From Pleodorina starrii (Eukaryota; Chlorophyta; Chlorophyceae; Chlamydomonadales; Volvocaceae): a stretch of 64,000 bases of DNA. The stretch covers positions 1,214,001-1,278,000 of the forward strand of contig BRXU01000014.1 of NCBI GenBank assembly GCA_030267565.1. The letters are read 5' to 3'. The notes beneath the pieces are model-generated. The model was not told the origin of the DNA, ran no database searches, and worked only from the letters and a program-made list of their open reading frames with translations. Positions 33,191 through 45,700 of the stretch are shown piece by piece; position 1 is the stretch's first letter; each line of letters begins with the position of its first letter. Both the position numbers and the translations under genes were made by a program.

Positions 33191-35400
33191 AAACTATTAT
33201 TTACTTTCTTCCTTAATGTTCGATCGTTTGTAAATGGGCATACTAGTATTGTCGCCGACGGGCTCTACGTAGCTGTTAATAGTTCGTTGTAGCGTTCGTT
33301 GTTCGTTGGATGGGCGGCGGCACACTGCACTTTGGTTGCGTACCGGCCATATCCTTTCACTTGTCGTTACACTCGTATAAACGACACCAACCACCGACAA
33401 CACACCTCTCAGCTCCCATCAGCTCAGCGGTCACTCGCTGTCACACGCACGGGTCAAAGAATGCAGTACCGACCTCACAATACGACTTGCTCATGGAAGG
33501 GTTCCGCAGCAACGGCAGCTAAACGCGGGGGAATCGCACATTACAACCGCTGAAACAGTGTAACCATCCAGCAAGGTACCCAATTTAGCAACGCTAACGC
33601 TACCTGCCCAGCCATAAATAAAGCATCATCCAACCGACGATACGCCCCGTTCAACCCTACTGAAAGCTCTCCTAGGGGACAACATACGGTTCCGTACCTC
33701 AGGGTATCGTCACGCTAAATTGAAGAACTACTCCAAACAGAGGTGCTAAGTCGCGCAAAACTAAGTAATTCCGTCAAAGTTTGCGCGACTATTAAATGTT
33801 AATTGAGTGACAGCCTGCACGACTCAGCAAAACTCCAGGCACTGGGAGCGGGACAAGCGCAAGGCGCAGCTGGACGCTCCCGGGAGGGCCAGCAAGGGCA
33901 CCACGCTGGCAAAGGCGGCGGCTCGGGTGAGCGCGGTGAAGGCCGCCGCCACAACAACCCATTTTACGGAGAGTCTACGGAGAGCCTGTACGGTATATAA
34001 ACCGCATATTACTAGAGGAGACGGCAACCCAATAATACCAAGTGTCCAGTACGATGGTAGTGAAAACCACCGGTTACATGACTAAAAGAATCCAAAGTTT
34101 TCCGGTGGCAAGATCCCTTTCCACGAAGTCCCCTAGCTGGGGATTGGGTTTGGCTAGTTCAGTCCGGCCCGGGCCAGACGGGTAGTTCAGCCCGCTGCAG
34201 CCCAGTCCATACACAGGGCAACAGCAGGCCGGACTGGGCCAGACGGGTAGAGATAGAGATAGGTGAGGGCTGACAGGCCTTCACAGGCCGCACTTACGCG
34301 CCCCGTGGTCGCTCGCCTAAGCGCTTTTCCCCTGGGTTTGCTCCTTCCTGCTGTCTGGGCTGGCTCGTGCTGTCTGGGCTGGTTGGTCTTTCCTCTGTCC
34401 TGGTGTGTTCGCTGCAGTGCACGGCCAGCTGGCCGGCTGGATCTCCCGTTTTGGGCCTGAAGCCCGCTGTAATTTCCTTGGGAGGCTGGGTCTTGCTCCT
34501 GGCCACTAGCTCCCCCCAGCCGGCCCGCCAGCACAGCTACTCCCGGCCGCTAGCTCCAAGTCCACTCCAAGGCCGCTAGCTCCAAGTCCACTCCAAGGCC
34601 GCTAGCTCCATGTCCGTGCACTCCGTGCTGAACTGCGTTGCTTAAGGGCATTGGGGTGATTACATTAGGGACGGAAAACGCATAGCTACACAGCTGTTAA
34701 CGACCATTGGCGCCAGTTATTGAGAATGTATTTATCATTTGCTTCTGAAATCGGTCCCTTGACAAAGTTCCGGCGTGGAAGAGACTGCCCACAAGGTTGA
34801 TCGGTACTCGGCGAACAGCTGGACCTCGTCGATGAGTCTGATACTTTCCGTAGCTTGTGTCACATGATTACCTGATACCTGAGGCAACTCTGCGAGCAGA
34901 CCTTGAACTTATTGAGGCATCGCCTTGCTTTGACTTTTGTTATCGACAGTCAAGAACAAGTGTATAGGCAAAGGCGAAAGTACTTAGCTATTTCCAGTGT
35001 CAATTAATTATACTTCAATTACATTGAATGTAGAAGGAAGGCGTATTTGGCAGCAACGCGTATAGTGGGACGGCAGTTGGTTTCAGTACTGTCATTGGGC
35101 TCCTATCCTGAGCCAGTATAGAAACCTAATGACACTTGAACGGACACCTTTACAGCGCAAATGGTTACTTTGACGTTGTTGTGGTGCGCATGGCCTTCCT
35201 GCGGCGTTTTGTTCGTGCAAGCATGCATGCATCCCGACGCAAATGACGGCAGTCGTCCTTTGTGGTGATGTTTAACCATTGATGGTCCCGAATTTCGATA
35301 AGCACATTGGCGCATATATGCCAAGATCTGCGACAGGAAAGCTGTCAGCCAAACCTCAAACACCCCAAGGCCCCCACGCACCCTGTCTTTCCTCCCTGTA
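33191..35400. other. Interior of the large element, no supported gene
   Basis: Mostly AT-richer sequence without recognisable ORFs. It contains a GC-rich coding-like patch (33807-33960), a repeated GGGCCAGACGGGTAG motif (34171-34185 and 34228-34242) and a 26-base tandem repeat at 34545-34610. Confidence 0.55.
34545..34610. repeat. 26-base tandem repeat, 2.5 copies
   Basis: Units starting GGCCGCTAGCTCCAAGTCC at 34545, 34571 and 34597 (partial). Confidence 0.9.
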
Positions 35401-35859
35401 ACCTGGGCTGGGGATAGGGGCTGAAGCTTCAGGGCCGATGCTTGGCATCTGGGGCTAAACAGTTAGGAAATGAGGCTGGAGCTTATCCTTGGACACTTGG
35501 CCTGAAGCTGGGGGCTACACCTTGGCGGCTGGGGGTGGGGACTAGGAGCTCGGGCTGGGGCTCGCGGTGGAGTGACATCTGGGACCTCAGGCTCGGGGCT
35601 TATGGGGCTAAGGCTTGGGCTTGGGGCTCGGGGGATTGAGCACTGGCGCTACGGGGCTGGGGCTAGGGGCTGGGGATTGGTGCAGGAGATCGGAGCTTGG
35701 GATAGGTGAGAGGGGATCGGGTCCGGAGATCGGTGGCAGCCTCGGGGCTGGCGATGGACGGAAGGGGCTCGGGGTTGGAGATGTGCGGAAGGTGCATCGG
35801 GCCTGAGATGGGTGGCAGGGGCTCGGGGTTGGAGATGGGGGCGGAAGAGGCTCGGGGCC

Positions 35860-38800
35860 GGTGATTAGTGCAAGGCGCTCGCGGCCGCACATAGGTGGCA
35901 GGGGCTCGGGGCCGGAGATTGGTGGCAGGGGCTCGGGGCTGGGGATGGGCGGAAGGCGCTCGGGGTTGAGATGGGCGGAATGGGCATCGGGCCTGAGATT
36001 GGTGGCAGGGGCTCGGGGCTTGAGATGGGCGGACTGGGCATCGGGCCTGAGATTGGTGGCAGGGGCTCGGGGCTGGGGATGGGCGGAATGGGCTCGGGGT
36101 TGGAGATGGGCGGAATGGGCATCGGGCCTGAGATGGGTGGCAGATGAGGGCGGAATGGGCATCGGGCCTGAGATGGGTGGCAGGGGCTCGGGGCTGGGGA
36201 TGGGCGGAATGGGCATCGGGCCTGAGATGGGTGGCAGGGGCTCGGGGACCGGAGATCGGTGGCAGGGGCTCGGGGCTGGGGATGGGCGGAATGGGCATCG
36301 GGCCTGAGATGGGTGGCAGGGGCTCGGGGCTGGGGATGGGCGGAATGGGCTCGGGGTTGGAGATGGGCGGAATGGGCATCGGGCCTGAGATGGGTGGCAG
36401 GGGCTCGGGGACCGGAGATCGGTGGCACGGGCTCGGGGTTGGAGATGGGCGGACTGGGCATCGGGCCTGAGATGGGTGGCAGGGGCTCGGGGCTGGGGAT
36501 GGGAGGAATGGGCATCGGGCCTGAGATGGGTGGCAAAGGCTCGGGGACCGGAGCTTGGTGGCAGGGGCTCGGGGACCGGTGATCGGTGGCAGGGGCTCGG
36601 GGCTGGGGATGGGCGGAATGGGCATCGGGGCTGATATGGGTGGCAGGGGCTCGGGGCTGGGGATGGGCGGAATGGGCATGGGGTTGGAGATGGGCGGAAT
36701 GGGCATCGGGCCTGAGATGGGTGGCAGGGGCTCGGGGACCGGAGATTGGTGGCAGGGGCTCGGGGACCGGACATCGGTGGCACGGGCTCGGGGTTGCAGA
36801 TGAGGGCGGAATGGGCATCGGGCGAGAGATTGGTGGCAGGGGCTCGGGGCTGGGGATGTGCGGAATGGGCATCGGGCCTGAGATGGGTGGCAGGGGCTCG
36901 GGGAAAGGAGATTGGTGGCAGGGGCTCGGGGACCGGAGATGGGTGGCAGGGGCTCGGGGCTGGGGATGGGCGGAATGGGCATCGGGCCTGAGATGGGTGG
37001 CAGGGGCTCGGGGACCGGACATCGGTGGCACGGGCTCGGGGTTGCAGATGAGGGCGGAATGGGCATCGGGCGAGAGATTGGTGGCAGGGGCTCGGGGCTG
37101 GGGATGGGCGGAATGGGCATCGGGCCTGAGATGGGTGGCAGGGGCTCGGGGAAAGGAGATTGGTGGCAGGGGCTCGGGGACCGGAGATGGGTGGCAGGGG
37201 CTCGGGGCTGGGGATGGGCGGAATGGGCATCGGGCCTGAGATGGGTGGCAGGGGCTCGGGGACCGGACATCGGTGGCACGGGCTCGGGGTTGCAGATGAG
37301 GGCGGAATGGGCATCGGGCGAGAGATTGGTGGCAGGGGCTCGGGGCTGGGGATGGGCGGAATGGGCATCGGGCCTGAGATGGGTGGCAGGGGCTCGGGGA
37401 AAGGAGATTGGTGGCAGGGGCTCGGGGACCGGAGATGGGTGGCAGGGGCTCGGGGCTGGGGATGGGCGGAATGGGCATCGGGCCTGAGATGGGTGGCAGG
37501 GGCTCGGGGACCGGAGATCGGTGGCACGGGCTTGGGGTTGCAGATGAGGGCGGAATGGGCATCGGGCCGGAGATCGGTGGCAGGGGCTCGGGGCTGGGGA
37601 TGGGCGGAATGGGCATCGGGCCTGAGATGGGTGGCAGGGGCTCGGGGCTGGGGATGAGCGGACTGGGCATCGGGCCTGAGATGGGTGGCAGGGGCTCGGG
37701 GACCGGAGATTGGTGGCAGGGGCTCGGGGACCGGAGATCGGTGGCACGGGCTCGGGGTTGGAGATGGGCGGACTGGGCATCGGGCCTGAGATGGGTGGCA
37801 GGGGCTCGGGGCTGGGGATGGGCGGAATGGGCATCGGGCCTGAGATGGGTGGCAAAGGCTCGGGGACCGGAGATTGGTGGCAGGGGCTCGGGGACCGGAG
37901 ATCGGTGGCACGGGCTCGGGGTTGGGGATGGGCGGAATGGGCATCGGGGCTGAGATGGGTGGCAGGGGCTCGGGGACCGGTGATCGGTGGCACGGGCTCG
38001 GGGTTGGAGATGGGCGGAATGGGCATCGGGCCTGAGATGGGTGGCAGGGGCTCGGGGCTGGGGATGGGCGGAATGGGCATCGGGCCTGAGATGGGTGGCA
38101 GGGGCTCGGGGACCGGAGATCGGTGGCACGGGCTTGGGGTTGCAGATGAGGGCGGAATGGGCATCGGGCCGGAGATCGGTGGCAGGGGCTCGGGGCTGGG
38201 GATGGGCGGAATGGGCATCGGGCCTGAGATGGGTGGCAGGGGCTCGGGGCTGGGGATGAGCGGACTGGGCATCGGGCCTGAGATGGGTGGCAGGGGCTCG
38301 GGGACCGGAGATTGGTGGCAGGGGCTCGGGGACCGGAGATCGGTGGCACGGGCTCGGGGTTGGAGATGGGCGGACTGGGCATCGGGCCTGAGATGGGTGG
38401 CAGGGGCTCGGGGCTGGGGATGGGCGGAATGGGCATCGGGCCTGAGATGGGTGGCAAAGGCTCGGGGACCGGAGATTGGTGGCAGGGGCTCGGGGACCGG
38501 AGATCGGTGGCACGGGCTCGGGGTTGGGGATGGGCGGAATGGGCATCGGGGCTGAGATGGGTGGCAGGGGCTCGGGGACCGGTGATCGGTGGCACGGGCT
38601 CGGGGTTGGAGATGGGCGGAATGGGCATCGGGCCTGAGATGGGTGGCAGGGGCTCGGGGCTGGGGATGGGCGGAATGGGCATCGGGCCTGAGATGGGTGG
38701 CAGGGGCTCGGGGACCGGAGATCGGTGGCACGGGCTTGGGGTTGCAGATGAGGGCGGAATGGGCATCGGGCCGGAGATCGGTGGCAGGGGCTCGGGGCTG

Positions 38801-39400
38801 GGGATGGGCGGAATGGGCATCGGGCCTGAGATGGGTGGCAGGGGCTCGGGGCTGGGGATGAGCGGACTGGGCATCGGGCCTGAGATGGGTGGCAGGGGCT
38901 CGGGGACCGGAGATTGGTGGCAGGGGCTCGGGGACCGGAGATCGGTGGCACGGGCTCGGGGTTGGAGATGGGCGGACTGGGCATCGGGCCTGAGATGGGT
39001 GGCAGGGGCTCGGGGCTGGGGATGGGCGGAATGGGCATCGGGCCTGAGATGGGTGGCAAAGGCTCGGGGACCGGAGATTGGTGGCAGGGGCTCGGGGACC
39101 GGAGATCGGTGGCACGGGCTCGGGGTTGGGGATGGGCGGAATATGCATCGGGGCTGAGATGGGTGGCAGGGGCTCGGGGACCGGTGATCGGTGGCACGGG
39201 CTCGGGGTTGGAGATGGGCGGAATGGGCATCGGGCCTGAGATGGGTGGCAGGGGCTCGGGGCTGGGGATGGGCGGAATGGGCATCGGGCCTGAGATGGGT
39301 GGCAGGGGCTCGGGGACCGGAGATTGGTGGCAGGGGCTCGGGGACCGGAGATTGGTGGCAGGGGCTTGGGGTTGCAGATGAGGGCGGAAGAGGCTCGGGG
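35860..39400. repeat. GC-rich minisatellite with two higher-order repeat lengths
   Basis: The array is built from modules such as GGGCTCGGGGCTGGGGATGG, CGGAATGGGCATCGGGCCTG and CGGGGACCGGAGATCGGTGG. Identical blocks recur every 248 bases in about 36746-37500 and every 602 bases in about 37500-39200. All frames stay open: the minus strand reads Pro-rich (PEPLPPISGP) and the plus strand Gly/Trp-rich. The 1340-residue minus frame (35608-39630) is therefore not good evidence for a gene. Confidence 0.93.
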
Positions 39401-40365
39401 CCGGCGGTTAGTGCCGCTAGACGGGGTTCTCGCAACTCCCCCCATATATGACTGGATCTAGCGGCCACAGACTTCTGCATTCGTACTGCAGACTGGTAAA
39501 GGTGACTCGAGCTTGTTGGGCAGGCCTGACCGGGCCTTTCTATCCTAGCCGGGCTTAGGGATCCTGCCGTACTCGGATCATGAGCGGCACTCAGCTCCCG
39601 CTCAGGCAGTGATCGCCGGAGTGACGGCACTCAGATCCCGTCTTCCGGAGTAGATTCCGCGGCGTTCCCCCATCCTTGACCGAGGAGGGGTTTCCTGGTG
39701 TAGACCGTACAATCCAGGCTTTCGACACGCTGTGTCAATTACGCTGTGTGTCGTGACAGCAAGAACGAAACTGTGACAACGCGCGTCGTCGCGCCTTAAC
39801 CCTTTGATGCGGCAATTCCATCACCATAGAATGCCGGTCTCCACCAGCCCGAAGTCCCGTCACCAGTAAACACTCCAGCAAGATTTCCGTTCAATTATAC
39901 GCATTGCATGAATGGGATGGCAGTCATCCGCAGACGAGCAAAAACGAGGCGCTGTGAATGCTGTTGGTGCTCAACGTTAGTGGGGGCGCAGCTCAAGGAT
40001 ATCTAAGCTATCGTACAATTTACCAATACTGCAGGATAACGGAGTACTCTAACACGAGGCATCTGATGCGAACGGTTCGAACGTGTGTCTAGGACAGCTA
40101 GGGACAGCTTTTATCCGCACGCCCCAACCTAGCAGTGCTAGATATCCCAACATCAAGACGTCATTAGCACGCTCAAAATTACGCATGCCGACTGAGACGG
40201 AGCCGGTGAACTGCCCTTTACGGAAACGTGTACACGCACAGAAAATGAAGTGCTGTTCTGCACTATATATTCTTCGTACAAAATTGTGAGCATAATCTGT
40301 ATAAATGTGTATCAAAAAACAATAAAATAATAAATACCAGCTTGTGCTTGTTAAATTTCAGCTTG

Positions 40366-41095
40366 TGATGGGGCGGCCACCCATTGTGGCTCAGGACATG
40401 TCCCGACTCGGTACATGTCCCGAGCCACGAATCGTGGCTCCCGGTCCCGCGGCATACCGCTTCGTGGCGAGTAGTCAGAACGATCGGAAAATAAATAATT
40501 ATTTATTTTTCCATTTGATTTGGGATATCAAATTGCGCTTGAGCGGCCCCGGATCGTGGCTCAGGACATGTCCCGACTCGGTACATGTCCCGAGCCACGA
40601 ATCGTGGCTCCCGGTCCCGCGGCGTGCCGCTTCGTGGCGATTAGTCAGAACGATCGGAAAATAAATGAATAATTTGATAATAGATTTGAATTGGGATATG
40701 GGCTTGCGCTTAGGCGTCCCCGGATCGTGGCTCAGGACATGTCCCGAGTCGGGACATGTCCCGAGCCACGAATCGTGGCTCCCGCTCCAGCAGTGTACCG
40801 CTTCGTGGCGGGTAGCCAAACCCATCGGATATTCAATATTTTATTTTTTTATACATTTGCATTGGGATATTGGGTCGGAGCATGGGACCCGGTCCCACGG
40901 TGTGCCCCTGAATGGCGAGTCGTCAAAACGATTCAACATTACAAAGTAATAAAACAATCATCGTGCATTGAGATATGGGCTTGCGCTGGGGCGGCCCCGG
41001 ATCGTGGCTCAGGACATGTCCCGAGTCGGGACATGTCCTGAGCCAGAGGGGTCTGTCATTGTTCGGGACATGTCCTGAGCCACGATCCGGGGCCG
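40366..41095. repeat. Right inverted arm: three hairpin units plus terminal unit
   Basis: Reverse-complement copies of the left arm. Hairpin units begin near 40373, 40543 and 40712, and the terminal unit spans 40846-41095, ending in CCACGATCCGGGGCCG. The arm has fewer units than the left, consistent with unequal expansion. Confidence 0.92.
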
Positions 41096-41392
41096 TAACC
41101 TAACTCGTAAATTTGGCGAGAAGTTCGCAGTGGGAACGCGATGGAGATCGCCGAGCGCTTGTTATACCAAGCATATGACATATCTGAATGATTGGTCTTG
41201 AAGGAAATCAAAACTATGTTAAAATGAGGTTGTACTGGCTGTAACGGGGCGAGGGGTCAACGTTTGGTCAAATACACCCCTCCCCCTGGGGCCACGTTAG
41301 ACTTTTTGGCCACGCAACGTTTAACGAACCCGTTACCCCATGCGAACTGACCACGTTTCCTGTTAAGTGATAACGTAATGTGTCATGTAAAT

Positions 41393-42700
41393 CCAGCATA
41401 ACGGGGGGCCCCGGGTGATCGTTAGCCTGTCTTGGGCATAACGGGGGGCCCTGGGTGATCGTTAGCCTGTCTTGGGGGGGCATGTGGTTGTACCGAAGGT
41501 GTGCGGCGGTGGTGGTGCATCGAGGGCGCCCTTCCCTGTGGGCTCCTTCATTTGCAGCGCGCCGCGAATACGCCGCGAACGATTACAAATTCAGAAATTC
41601 TACACAAAAGTAAGATTATCGAAGGAGGTGGTTGGTGGGTCGGTCGGCGCTGGGAGAGCTTGTACAGCTGCGCAGGGCAGCACAGCGATGTTGGCCCCTG
41701 GCGTCATTTTCGATATCGGATTTGGGATTTCGACATTGCCACACCATGGCGATATGGTACCGCACTGCGCCCATAGGGAATGCGTTGAGTTGTTTGGTGA
41801 AAGGCCTGGGATGCGAGGAGGGAGCTCGCGGCTCTGGGCCGTGCGGCCGGCAGCAGAGCCGAGGCTGGTGGCGACCAAGAATCAAACAGGAAACGGCAGG
41901 ACGCGCCAGAGCCTGGCGGTGAACTCTTAGCAAGGAGTGCATGGGGGCAGGTGTGACGGAGGAGTTTCGAAAGCGTTCCGCCGAAAGCTGGTTGCGGGCT
42001 GCTCCGAAAGCAGAACTCGGCATTGAACCGAGCCAACGCAAGTTTCGTAATTTCGTACTTCTACGAATCGGATTAGATTAGCTTTCGTCACATCATGCCG
42101 TGACCAACGTCGGAGTTAGACGGGAGGTTCTCGCGACGGGAGAGATTCAAAACGCAGATTGTCAGGGATTGTCCCTTCGTGTTTCGGATTCATTTCGAGG
42201 GACAATACCGAAACACCGTCGTTCCTTTCGAGTTTTTCTTATGACGACTATGGGGGGTGACTCAAATTTCTGTTGTCGGTCCAGGGGTCGGTCGCGCGCA
42301 TTAACCATGACGAAGGACAACTAAAAGGGCGATGCGCCCTCATGAGCGCGGGATGCCGCCCCAAGTTTGTCGGCGGCCCTCCCTTTGCCAGGTCTAGTCA
42401 AAGCAAGTCTTAATAGCATGAAAGGAGCATGTTTGGTTGAACACGACTTTCCCGGTCGTTGGATGCGGGGGAAATTCCGTACACAGATTAATTCCCGAAA
42501 CGGCATCCCATCTCTGATGTGTTCTTGTATCACCGGCAATTTTGCGCGTACAGTTCTATTGTAATTTTGTAACGAAGGCAGAGATTATTAACGCGCTAGC
42601 AAAGTCGTGTCGCCGACGCTAAACGCACTAAAGTTGGTTGGCAACACTTTCTCCCAATTTCGGAATTCCAGTCGCTGGCTCCGTTCTAGTCGCCTGAGTA
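41393..42700. other. Spacer between mobile element and carboxypeptidase gene
   Basis: It begins with two tandem copies of a 40-base unit (41396-41435, 41436-41475). The rest is of moderate GC with no domain-bearing ORF. No clear TATA box was seen before 42701. Confidence 0.55.
41396..41475. repeat. 40-base tandem duplication at element boundary
   Basis: Two copies beginning GCATAACGGGGGGCCC and ending CCTGTCTTGG, differing at one base (CCCCGGG versus CCCTGGG). They start three bases beyond the right end of the large element. Confidence 0.93.
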
Positions 42701-45700
42701 ATGGCGCGGCGCCGTTCTTGTTCAGTATGCTTGATAGTAGCCTGCATGGCTGCTGGCCTGGCCGGCCTCAGTCATTGTGAGGCGGCACGTAGTAGCTCAA
42801 AGAAGCTGGTCATTAGGCAGCAGGATGCTCTCAACTATGCACCGGCTCAAGCAGCGAATGGCATGGGCACCGACAAGAATCTAATGCTTGTCGAGCCGAC
42901 CAAATTTGGATTTTTGGATGTCAACCCGGAGAAGGGCAGCTCCATGTACTACATGTATTATGAGGCTCAGGAGGCTAGCCCTGACGACGACGATGTACCT
43001 ATCGTGCTGTGGCTGCAGGTATGCGTTCGATATGCGTCATCGACAGGCCAACGGGTTGCAACGACCAAACGGCGCACCTTTTTACACGCTATTTTGCGCC
43101 GATCTGAGCATCTCTCATTGTGGAAAACTTATTTGGCGATTCTAGACAAGTCGGCTCGGTCTTGAGAGCCAGCGGTTACTGTTTGCGGCTGGAATGGGCA
43201 GGCGGACGTGCCACGTGCGTCCAAGTCGCCCCGCCCGAAAGCGGATTCGCGTGGAAAGGAACAAACATGTCAGACGTTTGAGTGGCAATCCAAACTGTCA
43301 GCCGTTCTTGAATTGCAAAGATAGCTTCGGACGTTTCCGCACCGCCCCCTGTGGCAGTCATTCCGGCGCCATTCCCCGCATCCCATGCTCCAATTGCTGA
43401 CAGACAGCTAGAACGGACATCCTAACCCCCAAAATTACCACACAAAATAATCAATGTATGCAACCACAACACCTGCGCGCGCGCCTCCTTTAAACAACCC
43501 CAGCCCAAGCCCCGCCCTCTTCCCCATCCCCCCCCCCTCAGCACCTTCCCCGGCCCCTAACTCGGTCTCCCCGCCCCCGCTCCCCCTATCACCCTTCCAG
43601 GGCGGTCCCGGCTGCTCGTCCTTTTTTGGCATGCTGTACATCAACGGTCCGTACTTTGTCAACGACGACCTAACACTGCGCCGCAATCTGGGTTCATGGA
43701 ACCGCATGTACGGCTTGCTGTACATCGAGCAGCCCATCGGAGTGGGATTTAGCAAGAAGGGTGAGAGCTGAGCGGGCAAACGGGCTCCAAGCTGTCGAAG
43801 CGGGGGCTGGGGCGAGGGCTGTGGCAATGATTAAGAGTTTTTTTTGCCGGGAAGCGCACCGCATCCTGGCCCGACTGGCGGCCAGCTGCATGCAGCAAAA
43901 CTGGTTTCGGAGCGCTCGGGTTTCGGAGCCGCGGTGCAGCTGCTCTCCGCAGCGCGAACGGTTAGCGCGGAGTGAAGCGGAGCGGAGCAGCAGCAGCTGG
44001 CGGCGGCGGCGGCAGGCGCCGCTCGCATCACCCACCCACCCAACCAACCAACCAACCATTTTTCCAACCGCCCTCTTCATCCTCCAAACCTCCCCCTCAA
44101 ATTTCTTTCTCCGAAACTACCTGCGAAACGCTCGTCTTCACATCATGATCACCATCACCACCCATCGTCATCGCCATCATCGTCATCATCGTCCGAAACC
44201 CACCCTTCGGACCCCCCCTCCTCGTCGTTCCGATTTCACCCCTCAAACCTCTCACCTCTCCCTTCGCCCCCCACCCACCCACCCACCCCCCACGCACACA
44301 GGCAGCGCCGCCATCCCCGACAACGAGCTGGACGTGGCTTGGGACCTGTACCGGGCACTGCAGTCCTTCTTCCGAGCCAACCCAGATCTGCGGAGCCGAC
44401 CGCTCATCATTACGGGGGAGGTGAGGAGGGGTGGGGTGAGGGGAGGGGGGGTGGGGTGGGGGGGGGGGGTGAGGGGGTAAGGCGGAGGCATTCCAATAGC
44501 GCACGTATCTCAGCCCCATCCCTGGGGCCCAGAGTCCGTCTGGAACCCTAAACCCCTCTCCGCCCAACCGACCTTCTGCCGTATCCCCTGTGCCGGTACT
44601 CCCTGCGCCCTGTCCCGCCGCTTCAGAGCTATGCGGGCAAGTACGTCCCCTCCATCTCCCACTTCATTCTCCAGGCAAGTGGTCCAGGGGGACGGGGGCT
44701 AAAATGAAAATACCGCAGCGGAGACGGAGACGGGGGGGATAGTGAAGACGATACTGAAGCGGAGGAGAGGAAGCGAGGGGAGGGGAGGGGCGGGCCAGGG
44801 AGGCAGCCCGCCCGGGGGCGTATGTGTAGTGTATGGCCTCGAGTTCCAACCGGTTTACTGCTCCCCTTCCCCCCTAACCCCCTCGACAAACACGTTGCCA
44901 CACGGCGCCTCCACGTCTCCCCTTGCACGTCCCCCACCCGCACGTCCCCCGTTCAAACCCCGCCACAGGCGGAGGCACGCGCCAACGGCTTCGAGGCTCG
45001 GCTGCGCCATGCTCGCAAGCTGAGCAACAAAGTGGAGGCGCCTCTGTTTCGGCTGGGGGGCCTGGCCATCGGGAACGGCTTCACGGGTGGGTGTGTGGTG
45101 GGCGGGAGGGGGACAGGGGCGGGGCCGGGGGGTTTTATTGAGTGCAATTGGGTCTTAGTGTGTGAAGCAACCAGCCTCCCTAGGCCGTCAAGATGTCCAT
45201 GCATGTGGGTGGGTGGGTGGTGGGTGGGGAGTAAAAAGAAAATACCGCAGCGGAGACGGAGACGGCGTTAGCGGTGGGTGGGGATGACCGGGGTAACTGG
45301 TTGGTTGGTTGGTTGGATGTTGGGTTGGTTGAGGAGTTGAGTGGGCACCGGAGGGCGGTTGGGAGTTGGAGGTTGGGAGTTGCGGAGGGGCGAGATCCCC
45401 CTTCCCTCCCCCCATCACCCCCGAAACCGAATCCCGAACCCGGAGCGGGCATCCCCCCTAATCCCCTAAAAAAACCCAAATCTCCCGCCCCCAAACGGCC
45501 GTTCCTTACCCTTCGTTTCCCGCCTGTTACCCCCCTTCCCGCCATGTGCCATGGGGCTGCGTGTGTACGGCACTTGCAGACGCCGAGACGCAGACTGCCG
45601 TACAGGCTGAGGTGGCGTGGGGCATGGGCCTTATCGACGGCGTCCAGCGCAGGGTGGCGGAGGCCATTCAGAACGAGGTCATTGAGCTGGTGGGTGGCTG

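Larger units (their letters stand above)
31083..41392. mobile_element. ~10.3-kb non-autonomous DNA element with terminal inverted repeats
   Basis: The 22 bases at 31083-31104 (beginning ATTTACATGACAC) match the reverse complement of 41371-41392 at 21 of 22 positions. Both ends are flanked by CCA in the same orientation (31080-31082 and 41393-41395), a possible 3-base target duplication. Nested inside are long inverted arms, 32092-~33190 and ~40366-41095. Their outermost ~250 bases match in inverted orientation apart from one 7-base indel, and further in they carry tandem hairpin units. The interior is AT-richer than the host DNA except for a large GC minisatellite. No transposase is visible, so the element would need trans-acting enzyme. 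Foldback-like structure is inferred and the superfamily is unknown. Confidence 0.75.

Noticed and set aside
35608..39630. 1340-residue Pro-rich minus-strand ORF, resembling a cell-wall hydroxyproline-rich protein
   Set aside because: It lies across a minisatellite that is open in nearly every frame on both strands, has no signal peptide, and the frame carries no signal beyond the repeat.
32092..41095. Treating the inner inverted arms as a separate element inserted in an older one
   Set aside because: No matching target duplication is present at 32092 and 41095, and weak inverted similarity continues outside them. A single decaying element is preferred, though nesting is not excluded.
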